Shown in pieces: positions 41,365 to 49,777 of a DNA stretch of 64,000 nucleotides; position 1 is the first letter of the stretch; each line of letters opens with the position of its first letter. A model generated the notes under the pieces. It saw nothing but the letters and a program-made list of their open reading frames with translations, was not told where the DNA came from and searched no databases. Origin of the DNA: an uncultured Eubacteriales bacterium (GTDB taxonomy: Bacteria > Bacillota > Clostridia > Christensenellales > Aristaeellaceae). A program made the translations under genes and the position numbers. Location: NCBI GenBank assembly GCA_902764875.1, contig CACWXP010000001.1:182002-246001 (forward strand), in the 5' to 3' direction.

Positions 41365-41871
41365 ATGACCTCTTCTGTTTCGATTTACCTTCCGGATTAT
41401 GGCTACACGTACCGCTTTTCCGGTGTGCTTTCCGTGAAGCATGAGATGTCCCTGAACATCCAGAAGGACGGAGAATCCCTGTACCACACAGACTATGTGA
41501 ACGGCGCGAGGAACGAGCCGAACAGGGTGAGCCTGGAAGTGTTGGAAAGCGACATTGGCCACGCGGCCGGATGGGCCACCCGCATGATGCAGGCGATGGA
41601 AAGCATCAAGCGGAACCGCTGTGTCTGCGTTGTGACAACTCCGGCGTTCGTTTATTCCGGTATGCTGCTGTCGGACTTCTCAGCAACTGTGGACGAGACC
41701 AGCCAGAGCGGCTGGCAGGGAACACTGATCTTTACACAGTATGCGCCGGCGGTCGGCGTGAAGATGAACGATAACAGCTCCAGCACAACCCATGTCGGAA
41801 GCGTCGGCTCCAGTATGTACCTGAGCGGGGAAGCACTGCTGGACGAACTGCGAAGGGCGGGGGTTTTGTGA
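41365..41871 (+). CDS. Phage baseplate Dit-like protein
   Basis: 168 residues. VSIYLPDYGYTYRFSGVLSV, HTDYVNGARNEPNRVSLEVL and RNRCVCVVTTPAFVYSGMLL, SDFSATVDETSQSGWQGTLI are consistent with Dit-like tail-hub proteins after the tape measure in Pam3-like contractile phages. AAGGAG precedes the ATG. The spacer 41300-41364 holds only a weak GGGGCG/CGTCCCC inverted pair. Confidence 0.6.
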   Translation: MTSSVSIYLPDYGYTYRFSGVLSVKHEMSLNIQKDGESLYHTDYVNGARNEPNRVSLEVLESDIGHAAGWATRMMQAMESIKRNRCVCVVTTPAFVYSGMLLSDFSATVDETSQSGWQGTLIFTQYAPAVGVKMNDNSSSTTHVGSVGSSMYLSGEALLDELRRAGVL

Positions 41872-41903
41872 GTGGATAGTGATGAATGGATAGTGGATAG
41901 TGG
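41870..41903 (+). repeat. TAGTGGATAG repeat, copy 2
   Basis: GAGTGGATAGTG, AATGGATAGTGG and ATAGTGG units, the same family as at 19779-19822 and 43147-43171. Confidence 0.7.
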
Positions 41904-41939
41904 AACGAGAGACGCACGAGGGTTTAGGGGCGATGAACA

Positions 41940-42296
41940 ATGACCGAATACATTCTGCCGCTGACAAACGATCCGCGCCAGGTGATGACCTTGGATCTTT
42001 CCATCGACGGAGAAGGCTTTCACGCCCGGATCGAAGTCCGCTGGCTTCCGGCTCCGGGCATCTGGGTGATTTCCGTCTGGGATGATTCTACCGGGGAACT
42101 GCTGATCAACCAGATCCCGCTGATCTGCTCTTATGGCTTCGTCAACGACCTGACCGCTCCTTTTCGGCATTTGCGGGACGGGAAGGGGATCGGATCACTT
42201 TTCGTGATCCGGGCGGTGGATGAGCCTTCCACTGCTGATCCGGGGGAAGGGAATCTGACGGAGTTTAAGGTACTATTCGGAGACTCGTATGAGTGA
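41940..42296 (+). CDS. Phage baseplate plug-like protein (Pam3 gp18 type)
   Basis: 118 residues. YILPLTNDPRQVMTLDLSID, then HARIEVRWLPAPGIWVISVW and DSTGELLINQIPLICSYGF match small baseplate plug proteins (the 'PLTxxPQQF...W....G.W...L.D..G' pattern). The stop overlaps the start of the next gene (ATG 42289). Confidence 0.7.
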   Translation: MTEYILPLTNDPRQVMTLDLSIDGEGFHARIEVRWLPAPGIWVISVWDDSTGELLINQIPLICSYGFVNDLTAPFRHLRDGKGIGSLFVIRAVDEPSTADPGEGNLTEFKVLFGDSYE

Positions 42297-43149
42297 TTTG
42301 CTGAGGGATTTTCATGTACTGCTCGACGGTGAATCCTTCACCCAGGGCACAGGCTTCCGCCTGAACGGCCGGGTGGATCTGAACCTGTATCCGGATCTCT
42401 TTATACTGCAGTGCAGGAATCTTCCGAAGGAAGGAATTTACCAGCTGCAGAACGCCCGGCAGATTTCGGTCGTGTCTAATGGATCGCACTTGGCATCTGG
42501 CCAGACTTCGGGCCTGCCCAATGGCTCCTGTCTGGCCTCCGGGACTATCTCTGACGTTTATACACAAACGGTTCCGGAAGGCACTGTCACCGTTGCAGCT
42601 TTCTCTCTGGGGCTGAACCTGTGGAATGCGGAGGTTTCTGTTTCCTGTCCGGCCGGAACTTCCATTTCAGATGATGTCCGTACCATCCTGGAAGCCTCCG
42701 GTACCGGGATTCAGTTGCTGTCCTTTCCCGGTGAGGATCCGCTGCCGCTGCGCGGCCGGGCTTACGTCGGTAAAGCCGCCGAAGCTATCTCGCAGGCTCT
42801 GTCTCATTGCAACGGCATCGGCACCGACGATGTTCCAACCATTCACACAAGCCGCACTGCGGCTTGTGCCCGTGGCTTCCTGACCCCGGCAGGTTTACAG
42901 GTGATCCCCAAAGATCCGCTGCCCGCCAGTCTCCACTTGACCGAAGCCGATCTGACCGACCGCCCCGTCTTCGCCGATTCCGGCCGGAAGATGATCCTCT
43001 CCACAAACGTCGTAGGCTTCCAGCCGGGCGACGAGATGACGCTGTCCTTTGAGGGAACCACTACAAAAGGCCTGATCGTCTCCCGACTTGTGGACGCAGA
43101 CTCCTATGCCGGCCCGTGGAGGACGCAGCTCCTGGTGGAGCTGCGATAG
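42289..43149 (+). CDS. Phage baseplate hub-like protein
   Basis: 286 residues, overlapping the plug gene by eight bases. The position, length and beta-rich composition (GFRLNGRVDLNLYPDLFILQ, GTISDVYTQTVPEGTVTVAA, KMILSTNVVGFQPGDEMTLS) fit the hub protein between plug and spike in Pam3-like baseplates. No catalytic motif seen. Family assignment rests on context more than on motifs. Confidence 0.55.
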   Translation: MSDLLRDFHVLLDGESFTQGTGFRLNGRVDLNLYPDLFILQCRNLPKEGIYQLQNARQISVVSNGSHLASGQTSGLPNGSCLASGTISDVYTQTVPEGTVTVAAFSLGLNLWNAEVSVSCPAGTSISDDVRTILEASGTGIQLLSFPGEDPLPLRGRAYVGKAAEAISQALSHCNGIGTDDVPTIHTSRTAACARGFLTPAGLQVIPKDPLPASLHLTEADLTDRPVFADSGRKMILSTNVVGFQPGDEMTLSFEGTTTKGLIVSRLVDADSYAGPWRTQLLVELR

Positions 43150-43171
43150 TGGATAGTGAATAGTGGATAGT
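43147..43171 (+). repeat. TAGTGGATAG repeat, copy 3
   Basis: TAGTGGATAGTGAATAGTGG with a further TAGT, between hub and spike genes; same family as the copies at 19779 and 41870. Confidence 0.7.
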
Positions 43172-43191
43172 AACGAGGAGGTGCGCCCCAG

Positions 43192-43560
43192 ATGAACAAT
43201 ACGCTTTCGCATGAAGAGCGCGAAGCGCAGAAGCAGGAAATCTTTCATTCCCTGCATTGCGCACTGCCTGGCAATGTGGTCAGCTTTGATCCGGACACCC
43301 AGACCGCCAGCATTCAGCCGGCGGTGAAACTCGGCTCCCTGCCGTATCCTGTCCTGACCGATGTTCCGGTTTTCATGCCGGTTCCCTTTGAGATCAACCC
43401 CGGCGACGCCTGTCTGGTGATCTTCTCCGACGTGGACATCGATAACTGGTTCGAAACAGGAGAAGCCTCCGCGCCGAATTCGCCGCGGAGGCATTCACTG
43501 TCAGACGGTTTTGCGTTTGTGGGGTTCAAGGTTCCCGAAAATCCAGAGAGCAGGGGATAA
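43192..43560 (+). CDS. Phage spike protein, Gp138 N-terminal-domain type
   Basis: 122 residues. ALPGNVVSFDPDTQTASIQP, PVLTDVPVFMPVPFEINPGD and ACLVIFSDVDIDNWFETGE are the OB-fold motifs of Gp138-type membrane-puncturing spikes ('GxVxSfdxxxxTAxVqP... DVPV ...GDeclvxFxdrxiD.W'). The C-terminal part is short. GAGGAGGTGCGCCCCAG gives the ribosome site. Prophage genes stop here: no wedge or tail-fibre gene follows. Confidence 0.8.
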   Translation: MNNTLSHEEREAQKQEIFHSLHCALPGNVVSFDPDTQTASIQPAVKLGSLPYPVLTDVPVFMPVPFEINPGDACLVIFSDVDIDNWFETGEASAPNSPRRHSLSDGFAFVGFKVPENPESRG

Positions 43561-43581
43561 TTTCCAATAAATGAATGTTTA

Positions 43582-44184
43582 CTATAAATGTGAGGGTGTA
43601 AAGCGAAGCAACTTCAGATACGCCATCAGTTTCTCCACCGCTTTTGCACGGTGAGAATACTTTTCCTTGAATGAAATGGGCAGACTGGCTGTCGTCCTGC
43701 CGTTTCCGTCTTCGGAAATGAAAATCGGATCGTAACCAAAACCGTTCGAACCTTCTTCCTTTTCAGCAATGACGCCATTCCATTCACCAGTAAAAAGATG
43801 CTCCTGGCCTGATTCATCGATAAAGCAGATACATGTGACAAAACGGGCTTTGCGGTTATCGGAACCTTTTAACCCTTCCAGCACAGCCAGTCTTCTCTCA
43901 TGTTCAGTCGGCAATCCTTTATAACGGGCAGAATAAAGGCCCGGTTCACCGCCCAGTGCCTCAACTTCCAATCCGCTGTCATCGGAAATAACACAGCAAT
44001 GAGTGTTTTCATAGATGGCCCGGGCTTTCAGAAGCGCGTTTTCCTCAAACGTGGTACCGGTTTCTTCCACTTCAAGGCAGATCGCCTCCTGTTTCTGTGA
44101 AACCACCTGAAATCCAAATGGTTCAAGGATATCTCTGTACTCTTCAATTTTTCCAGGGTTGTTGCTTGCAATGATCAGTTTCAT
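43582..44184 (-). CDS. rdgB: XTP/dITP diphosphatase RdgB (HAM1)
   Basis: 200 residues. The family motifs are intact: SNNPGKIEEYRDI, TTFEENALLKARAI, VISDDSGLEVEALGGEPGLY with SARYKG, and GSNGFGYDPIF near the C-terminus. It removes ITP, dITP and XTP from nucleotide pools. The gene sits between the prophage end and a Phd/RelE pair. GC is lower here than in the core genes, so this may be an acquired copy. Confidence 0.93.
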   Translation of the reverse strand: MKLIIASNNPGKIEEYRDILEPFGFQVVSQKQEAICLEVEETGTTFEENALLKARAIYENTHCCVISDDSGLEVEALGGEPGLYSARYKGLPTEHERRLAVLEGLKGSDNRKARFVTCICFIDESGQEHLFTGEWNGVIAEKEEGSNGFGYDPIFISEDGNGRTTASLPISFKEKYSHRAKAVEKLMAYLKLLRFTPSHL

Positions 44185-44189
44185 TCATG

Positions 44190-44516
44190 TCACCCAAATT
44201 CTGATAGAAGTTTCTTCATGTTGCGTTTTATGTAGAAGATTCGACGAACTTCCATGACCGAATCAATGACAACATAAAAGATGATGTAATTGTTCACTTT
44301 TATCCAATAATACGGAAACTCTCTTTCTGCAATACCATGATACGGCTCGAAGGATTCTGCCATTGGAAGTCTTTCATAAATGGCTTTTTCCACTGCATCG
44401 ATCAAATGATCAGCAGCGTCCGGATTCCGAAGACGATAGGCAATATAGTCTGTTATTGCGTTGAGATCATGCTCAAATAACGGCAGGATTTTCAATTCAT
44501 ATTGCTTTTTTTCCAT
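44190..44516 (-). CDS. RelE/ParE-family toxin
   Basis: 108 residues. LKILPLFEHDLNAITDYIAY, then AIYERLPMAESFEPYHGIAE and YYWIKVNNYIIFYVVIDSVM with EVRRIFYIKRNMKKLL show the ParE/RelE fold: two helices, then beta strands, with a basic R-R-I-x-Y-x-K-R end. ParE types poison gyrase; RelE types cut mRNA; the sequence does not decide. It overlaps the antitoxin gene by 20 bases. Confidence 0.85.
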   Translation of the reverse strand: MEKKQYELKILPLFEHDLNAITDYIAYRLRNPDAADHLIDAVEKAIYERLPMAESFEPYHGIAEREFPYYWIKVNNYIIFYVVIDSVMEVRRIFYIKRNMKKLLSEFG

Positions 44517-44769
44517 GAAGCCGCTCCCTCACGCGTGAAAAAACTTCCTCAGCGGTATAGCGTTCATCGCTGATGCCAGCCGCAATATCCGCTTCGTCCA
44601 GTTTCAGCTCGATCTCATCCGTCATCTCAGCATACTGTTCCAGACTCATAACAACCATAGAACCATAACCGTTTTTAGTCAGGATTACCGGTTCACCTTC
44701 CTTAAGAACCGTATCTTCAATTTCGGTATACTTATTTCGAAGATCAGAAACAGGGCGAATGTTATACAC
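44497..44769 (-). CDS. Phd/YefM-family antitoxin
   Basis: 90 residues, starting at GTG 44769 after GAGGAGG. YNIRPVSDLRNKYTEIEDTV, GEPVILTKNGYGSMVVMSLE and QYAEMTDEIELKLDEADIAA are the DNA-binding Phd fold with the 'PVI(I/L)TKNG' motif, then the toxin-binding tail. It probably autoregulates through the repeats over its promoter. Confidence 0.88.
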   Translation of the reverse strand: MYNIRPVSDLRNKYTEIEDTVLKEGEPVILTKNGYGSMVVMSLEQYAEMTDEIELKLDEADIAAGISDERYTAEEVFSRVRERLHGKKAI

Positions 44770-44785
44770 ACGAACACCTCCTCGA

Positions 44786-44822
44786 ATATCATAATATTAT
44801 CATAATTTTGCTCTTGGTGCAA
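44786..44822 (-). promoter_or_regulatory. Promoter and repeat operator of the Phd/RelE pair
   Basis: Minus-strand TTGCAC (44817-44822), 17-bp spacer, TAATAT (44794-44799). Two direct repeats ATATCATAAT (44786-44795) and TTATCATAAT (44797-44806) cover the -10, as expected for a Phd operator. Confidence 0.65.
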
Positions 44823-44935
44823 GCTCCTGGTTTGAAAAAGCTTAGGCCGAAACGGCAGACTGATTTGCCGTACGTCCGTATAGTCGGCTGCTGGCAAGGA
44901 GTGAATGAGCGAGGGGAGGGTTTTTAGTCGTGATT

Positions 44936-46639
44936 TCATCCCTTCCGGATCAGACATTCTTTGCCTTTGAAGGCCAGGCCGTATTTCAGGATACGTTCCG
45001 CCGGGATCCCGCGGGCCAGCAATTCCGTGTCGTATTTTTTCTCCTCAATCTGCTTCAGGGCGTTGGCGGCGGTGTCCTCCAGGGCGGTTTCATCATCCAG
45101 CGTATCAAACAACTTGAATTCCATGATCACGGCGGTTCCTCCGGAATCCTTCGGTTCCATGACCACGTCATACCGGCCGTATCCGCTTTCCCGGTTGGAT
45201 TTGACCACATAGTCCTGGGTGTTTTCGGCCAGCAGTCCCAGCACCAGCCCGTGATAAAACTTTTCGGGTTCCTCCATGCCCGGTTTCTTTCCACCGTCAA
45301 AGTAGCTGAAGGTTTCGCAAAGAATTTTGTTCAGATAGCGGGTCATGTCTTTTGTATTACCCTGCAGCATGGCTGCGGTAAATCCGGACAGGCCTCTGGC
45401 TTTTGCGAACCACAGCCTGACCATTTCATGGAACATCAACCAGACTTCATGGTTTGTCAGCTCCAACGTGTAAATCTGCTCCGTGAGATATTCATTTCCC
45501 TCCCTGAAAGACGTCGTGTGCACAACCTTCAGGTATCCGGAGGCCAACAGCAGGCTCCAGATGGCAGCCGGGTTTGTATCCAGCTGGTTGAAGATGATCT
45601 GTTCATCCACAGGAACCTTGATCGCTTCGCATTTCAACAAATCCTCAAAGAGGTTTTTGATATCCGGATCCGCGGTGCGCAGCAGTTTTCCGACCAGCCC
45701 GTTGCTGCTGGTGTTTGCCCAGTATACCTTCAGTTTCTTCTCGTTCAGGAAATTTGTAATCGACCAGGGATTATAAATGTCTGTTACAGGGCCGAAAGTG
45801 AATCCGTCATACCATCTTTTCACATCCTGCTTGTCTTTTTCCGTAAATCCCTGATCCTCCAACGCCTGGAACACTTCTTCCTCCGTAAAGCCGAAGCAGT
45901 CGGCATACAGATTTGACGTTGTCGTTACAACAACCAGATTGTTCAGGTCGGAAAAGATGGATTCCTTGCTGACCCGGGTAATCCCGGTCATGATGCCCCG
46001 CTCGAGGGACGGATTGGTCTTGAAGGCGTTGTTGAACATCGTCCTTGTAAAAGCGACCAGGTCATCCCAGTAGCCGTTAATATAGGCCTCCTGCAACGGG
46101 GTGTCATATTCATCCAGGAAGATCAGCACCTTTTTACCGTAAACCTTTCGCAGAAGGCCGGACAGAAGCTTTATGGAAAACGCAGCGTCTGTATCAGACA
46201 TATCCTCGCAAATTTTGTTCAATGATTGCCGCTCAATGCGCTCAAATCCCGTATACTGATATAATTCCGGAAAGCCAAGGAAAAGTTCCGTCAGTGCTTT
46301 CTTCATCTGAACCATCGTGTCTTCATAGGTTCTCCCTTTGATTCCGGCAAAACTCAGGAAGATGACCGGCCATTTTCCCTGCTGCGCCCGCAGATCCGCG
46401 TCCTCCCAGACTTTCAGGCCTTCAAAAAGGTCTCCCCAGTTTTCAAATTTGTTGGAGAAGAAGCAGTTGAGCGTGGACATATTCAGGGTTTTACCGAAGC
46501 GGCGCGGACGGGTGATCAGCGTTACATCGTCTCCGCCGTTCCACCATCTGGCGATGAAATCTGTTTTGTCTATATAGAAGCGCTGATTAACTCGCAGCTT
46601 TTCAAAGTCCTGGACTCCAGTGGCAATGACTTTCTCCAT
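44936..46639 (-). CDS. AAA-ATPase-like + PD-(D/E)XK nuclease protein
   Basis: 567 residues. It opens with FEKLRVNQRFYIDKTDFIAR, then Walker A variant RPRRFGKTLN, Walker B VLIFLDEYDTP, and ERGIMTGITRVSKESIFSDL. The C-terminal nuclease shows GRYDVVMEP and AVIMEFKLF (Asp, then ExK), as in PF08011. It is homologous to 8161-10011 but lacks the HTH and has no TTTCGCGAAA array. The role is unproven; suggestions for this family include defence or element maintenance. Start taken as MEKVIATG at 46639. Confidence 0.82.
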   Translation of the reverse strand: MEKVIATGVQDFEKLRVNQRFYIDKTDFIARWWNGGDDVTLITRPRRFGKTLNMSTLNCFFSNKFENWGDLFEGLKVWEDADLRAQQGKWPVIFLSFAGIKGRTYEDTMVQMKKALTELFLGFPELYQYTGFERIERQSLNKICEDMSDTDAAFSIKLLSGLLRKVYGKKVLIFLDEYDTPLQEAYINGYWDDLVAFTRTMFNNAFKTNPSLERGIMTGITRVSKESIFSDLNNLVVVTTTSNLYADCFGFTEEEVFQALEDQGFTEKDKQDVKRWYDGFTFGPVTDIYNPWSITNFLNEKKLKVYWANTSSNGLVGKLLRTADPDIKNLFEDLLKCEAIKVPVDEQIIFNQLDTNPAAIWSLLLASGYLKVVHTTSFREGNEYLTEQIYTLELTNHEVWLMFHEMVRLWFAKARGLSGFTAAMLQGNTKDMTRYLNKILCETFSYFDGGKKPGMEEPEKFYHGLVLGLLAENTQDYVVKSNRESGYGRYDVVMEPKDSGGTAVIMEFKLFDTLDDETALEDTAANALKQIEEKKYDTELLARGIPAERILKYGLAFKGKECLIRKG

Positions 46640-46739
46640 TCTGATCATGCTCCTCTGTCCAATTCGTATTGATTATATCAGTTTCAGGGGTGAATCACAA
46701 GCAATGGCGGTTTACAGCCCAAAGATCCCGGCAGAGGGC

Positions 46740-46835
46740 ATGGCTGACGGCAAGGTCAGTGTGGCCTACAGCAACTTCCTCGGCTACGACAAGGGCGAGA
46801 ATGGGAATCTGGTGGTGAACCGGGAACCCCTTTAA
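46740..46835 (+). pseudogene. Serine recombinase middle-domain remnant
   Basis: 31 codons reading MADGKVSVAYSNFLGYDKGE then NGNLVVNREPL and a stop. The string 'FLGYD.G..GNLVVNxE' is the start of the Recombinase (PF07508) domain of large serine recombinases, where 'QAxxVRxIF' would normally follow. It is cut off exactly there. It is evidence for a decayed element near the AAA/nuclease gene. Confidence 0.55.
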
Positions 46836-47050
46836 CGATTGTGAATCGGGTTCAAAGGTTTCACATTTACTTGAAGGTCGATTCATCGTTGAAATGTGCT
46901 TGTGAGCACAAGAAAAAGCGCCTCCGAAGAGACGCGCGATGGGTTTGCTGCGCAGGATGGCGACGCAAAGCTTTAATTCAATATGAAACAGCGCAGCTCA
47001 TTTCAGGCTGTGCTGCATTTGGTGGTGCCGGGCATGAAATCAGTACAGTT
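46836..47050. other. Gap, nothing supported
   Basis: 215 bp without a credible gene; contains only a small CTTGTG-AG-CACAAG hairpin near 46901. Confidence 0.4.
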
Positions 47051-47899
47051 TTATTCCTGCGCATCAAAGTCCGGTGCCCAGGCCTTGTAGCCTGCGATCT
47101 GCTCCGGTGTACCGTTGTAGTAGCGCTTATTCTTATCCAAAGTGGCGATCTTCGCCATGTCCTCCGCGGTCAGGGCAAAGTCGAAAACATCGAAGTTATC
47201 CCGGATATGAGCCGGATTGCGAGAACCAGGAATCACCACATTGCCGCTCTGAATGTGCCAACGCAGGACGATCTGGGCGGGCGTTTTGCCATACTTTTTC
47301 CCCAGCTCCGTGAAAACGGGCTCTTCGATCAGGCTCTTATCGCCGTGTCCAAGCGGATACCAGGCCATCAGGCCGATTCCGTAAGGAGCCAACAGCTTCT
47401 TCAATTCTGTTTGCGGATAATAGGGATGCGCTTCCACCTGTACGGTTTGAGGCTTGATATCCGCAAAATCGATGGCCTGCTGCGTCAGACCCAGGGTGTC
47501 GAAATTGGAAATGCCAATGGAACGCACCTTGCCTGCCTTCACAGCCTTCTCAATATTCCGATAGCCCGCCTGCCAATTGTCCGTGGGCTGATGAAGGAAA
47601 AGCAGATCAATGTAGTCAGTATCCAGGCGGCGCAGCGTATCGTCCACGGCAGTTTCGCTCTCGTAGACAGACGGCCACAGCTTGGTGACAAGATAGATGT
47701 CCTCGCGTTTCACGCCGCTGGCTTTCATGGCCCGGCCCGTTGCTTTTTCATTCTGGTAGGCGTTGGCGGTATCGATCAGCCGAATGCCATCCCGGAGCGC
47801 GCTTTCAATGGCAGCCTGCGCTTCAGCGGGTGTAAAGGTAAACACGCCGATCCCGGCCATGGGCATCTGGGTTCCGTTGTTCAGCTTGAAAAATTCCAT
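47051..47899 (-). CDS. Aldo/keto reductase (AKR)
   Basis: 282 residues. LNNGTQMPMAGIGVFTFTPA begins the barrel; DTANAYQNEKATG supplies the catalytic Asp and Tyr, VTKLWPSV the Lys, and DLLFLHQPTDNW the His. VQVEAHPYYPQTEL and VIPGSRNPAHIRDNFDVFDF fit AKR family 5-type enzymes that use NADPH. AGGAGGGTCAAC precedes ATG 47899. It is the last gene of the LysR-governed minus-strand cluster, 31 bp after a second AKR. Confidence 0.92.
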   Translation of the reverse strand: MEFFKLNNGTQMPMAGIGVFTFTPAEAQAAIESALRDGIRLIDTANAYQNEKATGRAMKASGVKREDIYLVTKLWPSVYESETAVDDTLRRLDTDYIDLLFLHQPTDNWQAGYRNIEKAVKAGKVRSIGISNFDTLGLTQQAIDFADIKPQTVQVEAHPYYPQTELKKLLAPYGIGLMAWYPLGHGDKSLIEEPVFTELGKKYGKTPAQIVLRWHIQSGNVVIPGSRNPAHIRDNFDVFDFALTAEDMAKIATLDKNKRYYNGTPEQIAGYKAWAPDFDAQE

Positions 47900-47930
47900 G
47901 TTGACCCTCCTCATCCAATTTGTTTTCTTG

Positions 47931-48818
47931 TTACCAATTCTTCTTTTCCTTGCTGGAATCATGCTGATGCTTACGTTCTTCTACCATCTTAGCGAACCAT
48001 TCCACCATATTGGGATCATAGTGGGAGAAGAAGCTCGACTGCTTTTTGTCCAGGGTGGCGATGGCTGACATGTCCTCATCCGTCAAAGTAAAATCGAACA
48101 CATTGAAATTTTCCACCATCCGCTCGTAATGGGTGGACTTGGGGATCACAACCACGCCCCGCTGGATGTGCCAGCGCAGCATCACCTGGGCTGTGGATTT
48201 GCCGTACTTCGCGCCGATGGCGGCAAGCACTTCATTCTGGAACAGGCCGCCCCGGCCTTCGCCGAAGGGAGCCCATGCTTCGATCTGCACGCCGTACTTG
48301 TCCATCCATTGCTTCGCTTCGATCTGCTGGTTCAGGGGATGGGTTTCCACCTGGTTCACCATGGGCTTGATGCGGGCGAAAGAGCAGATGTCCACCAACC
48401 GATCCGGGTAGAAATTGCTGACGCCGATGGCCCGGAGTTTGCCTTCCTCATAGAGGTCTTCCAAGGCATGCCAGGCTCCGTAATAATCGGAGAAGGGCTG
48501 ATGCAGCAGCATGAGATCAATATAATCGGTTTTCAGCTTCCGCATGGATTCCAGCACCGATGCGCGGCAGGCGTCATAGCCGTAATGCTCCACCCACACC
48601 TTGGTGGTGAGGAACAACTCTTCCCGGGGGATGCCGCTCTTCTGAATCGCGTTGCCCACTTCTTCCTCGTTGAAATAGCTTTGGGCCGTGTCGATGTGCC
48701 GATAGCCTGCCCGGAGGGCGTCGCTGACGCAGCGCTCACACTCGTCCTTGGTGACCTGATACACGCCGTAGCCAAGGATGGGCATCTGAACGCCGTTGCT
48801 GAGTGTTTTGTATTCCAT
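47931..48818 (-). CDS. Aldo/keto reductase (AKR), second copy
   Basis: 295 residues. DTAQSYFNEEEVG (Asp, Tyr), LTTKVWVEHYG (Lys), DLMLLHQPFSDYYG (His), NQVETHPLNQQIEA and VVIPKSTHYERMVENFNVFD. It is a paralogue of the neighbouring reductase, with a longer C-terminal tail rich in Lys/His (KHQHDSSKEKKNW). GAGGAGGATACTGTC precedes ATG 48818. Adjacent AKR copies suggest two related carbonyl substrates. Confidence 0.92.
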   Translation of the reverse strand: MEYKTLSNGVQMPILGYGVYQVTKDECERCVSDALRAGYRHIDTAQSYFNEEEVGNAIQKSGIPREELFLTTKVWVEHYGYDACRASVLESMRKLKTDYIDLMLLHQPFSDYYGAWHALEDLYEEGKLRAIGVSNFYPDRLVDICSFARIKPMVNQVETHPLNQQIEAKQWMDKYGVQIEAWAPFGEGRGGLFQNEVLAAIGAKYGKSTAQVMLRWHIQRGVVVIPKSTHYERMVENFNVFDFTLTDEDMSAIATLDKKQSSFFSHYDPNMVEWFAKMVEERKHQHDSSKEKKNW

Positions 48819-48834
48819 GACAGTATCCTCCTCT

Positions 48835-49161
48835 TTACTCTTCATCCGGCCACACTTCCGCGATCATGGGGAAGGTGCTCCACGCTTTGGGCCAGCCGCA
48901 GTAGAAGGCCAGCTGGGTTACGATCTCGACAGCTTCTTCTCTGGTGATGCCGTGTTCCTTGCCCAGGATCAGGTGGGATTTCAGCTGCGGATACAATCCT
49001 GCGGAAAACAGTGCTGCAATGGTGATCATGCTGCGGTCCCGCGCAGAGAGCTGTTCCTCCCGTGCCCACACTTCGCCGAAGAGCACATCGTCGTTCAGCG
49101 CCGCGAATTGCGGTGCAAGCTTGCCCAGGCGGTCTCGTCCTGCTGTTTGTTTCTTTGCCAT
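48835..49161 (-). CDS. Carboxymuconolactone decarboxylase-like (AhpD fold) protein
   Basis: 108 residues. APQFAALNDDVLFGEVWARE, LSARDRSMITIAALFSAGLY and GITREEAVEIVTQLAFYCGW match the CMD family. The redox CxxC of AhpD is missing; a single Cys is present near the end (FYCGWPKAW). It could be a decarboxylase-like or peroxidase-accessory protein. GAAGGAG precedes MAKKQ at 49161. It lies 16 bp upstream of the AKR gene in the same operon. Confidence 0.88.
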   Translation of the reverse strand: MAKKQTAGRDRLGKLAPQFAALNDDVLFGEVWAREEQLSARDRSMITIAALFSAGLYPQLKSHLILGKEHGITREEAVEIVTQLAFYCGWPKAWSTFPMIAEVWPDEE

Positions 49162-49178
49162 GTGCCATTTCTCCTTCT

Positions 49179-49398
49179 CTATTTTGTTTGGTATCGAAGC
49201 CAAATGCAATCTCCATCAAGACGCTGAACATCGATCAGTGACAGCGGTTTAGGGCCGTGATTTGCAGCAAACGCTGAGTCGTCAAAGGCGGACGCAAGCC
49301 CGGTTCCGCCATCAATGACGGGCGGAATGATCAGGCTGATTTCGTCGATCAATCTGCAGAATGTGGCAAATGATCTTTGGTCTGTCCATGCTTGCCTC
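49179..49398 (-). pseudogene. RibD C-terminal / DHFR-family reductase remnant
   Basis: An open frame reading FCRLIDEISLIIPPVIDGGT, then GLASAFDDSAFAANHGPKPL, then SLIDVQRLDGDCIWLRYQTK and a stop. This is the end of the RibD-C reductase fold ('LVVAPVIdGG...LxLxxverLdgdvvxLRYxv'). No start and no N-terminal part are present. It fills the 237-bp space between the CMD-like and NTF2-like genes and shows that the cluster once held another NADPH-dependent reductase. Confidence 0.65.
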
Positions 49399-49761
49399 TC
49401 AATGCACCAGCGCCGTGAAGGTGAACTGGATCATCATCCATTCATCATTTTGCAGCTGGAATACTTCGGTGGTCGTAAAGTGATGGGTCGTGGGCTGACC
49501 GCCCAGCAGCAAGCCGTAATCCACATCGCTGATTACAATGGCCACGTCACCAAAGGCACGAGCTTCCTGGCTGTGCAGGACGATTTCCGTTGGCTGGAAA
49601 ACCTTTTTCTCAAAAGCGTCCATTTCCCGATCCAGATCACAGTTGCCGCCGATGTGCACAAAGAAACACTTGTCGTCGCACACAGAGCGCATGGTAGCCG
49701 TATCGGCCTTTTCAAGCCCCTTCCAGAAAACCTGAGACTGCTTCAAAACCTGTTCCTGCAT
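49399..49761 (-). CDS. NTF2/SnoaL-like (DUF4440-type) protein
   Basis: 120 residues with the NTF2-like cone fold. QVLKQSQVFWKGLEKADTAT and MRSVCDDKCFFVHIGGNCDL begin the helices and first strand; FGDVAIVISDVDYGLLLGG and TTTEVFQLQNDEWMMIQFTF are the typical end strands. The family includes isomerases and cyclases as well as ligand carriers; no catalytic residues can be assigned. GAGGGATCCGAAC precedes the ATG. It forms part of the LysR cluster. Confidence 0.78.
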   Translation of the reverse strand: MQEQVLKQSQVFWKGLEKADTATMRSVCDDKCFFVHIGGNCDLDREMDAFEKKVFQPTEIVLHSQEARAFGDVAIVISDVDYGLLLGGQPTTHHFTTTEVFQLQNDEWMMIQFTFTALVH

Positions 49762-49777
49762 GTTCGGATCCCTCCGT

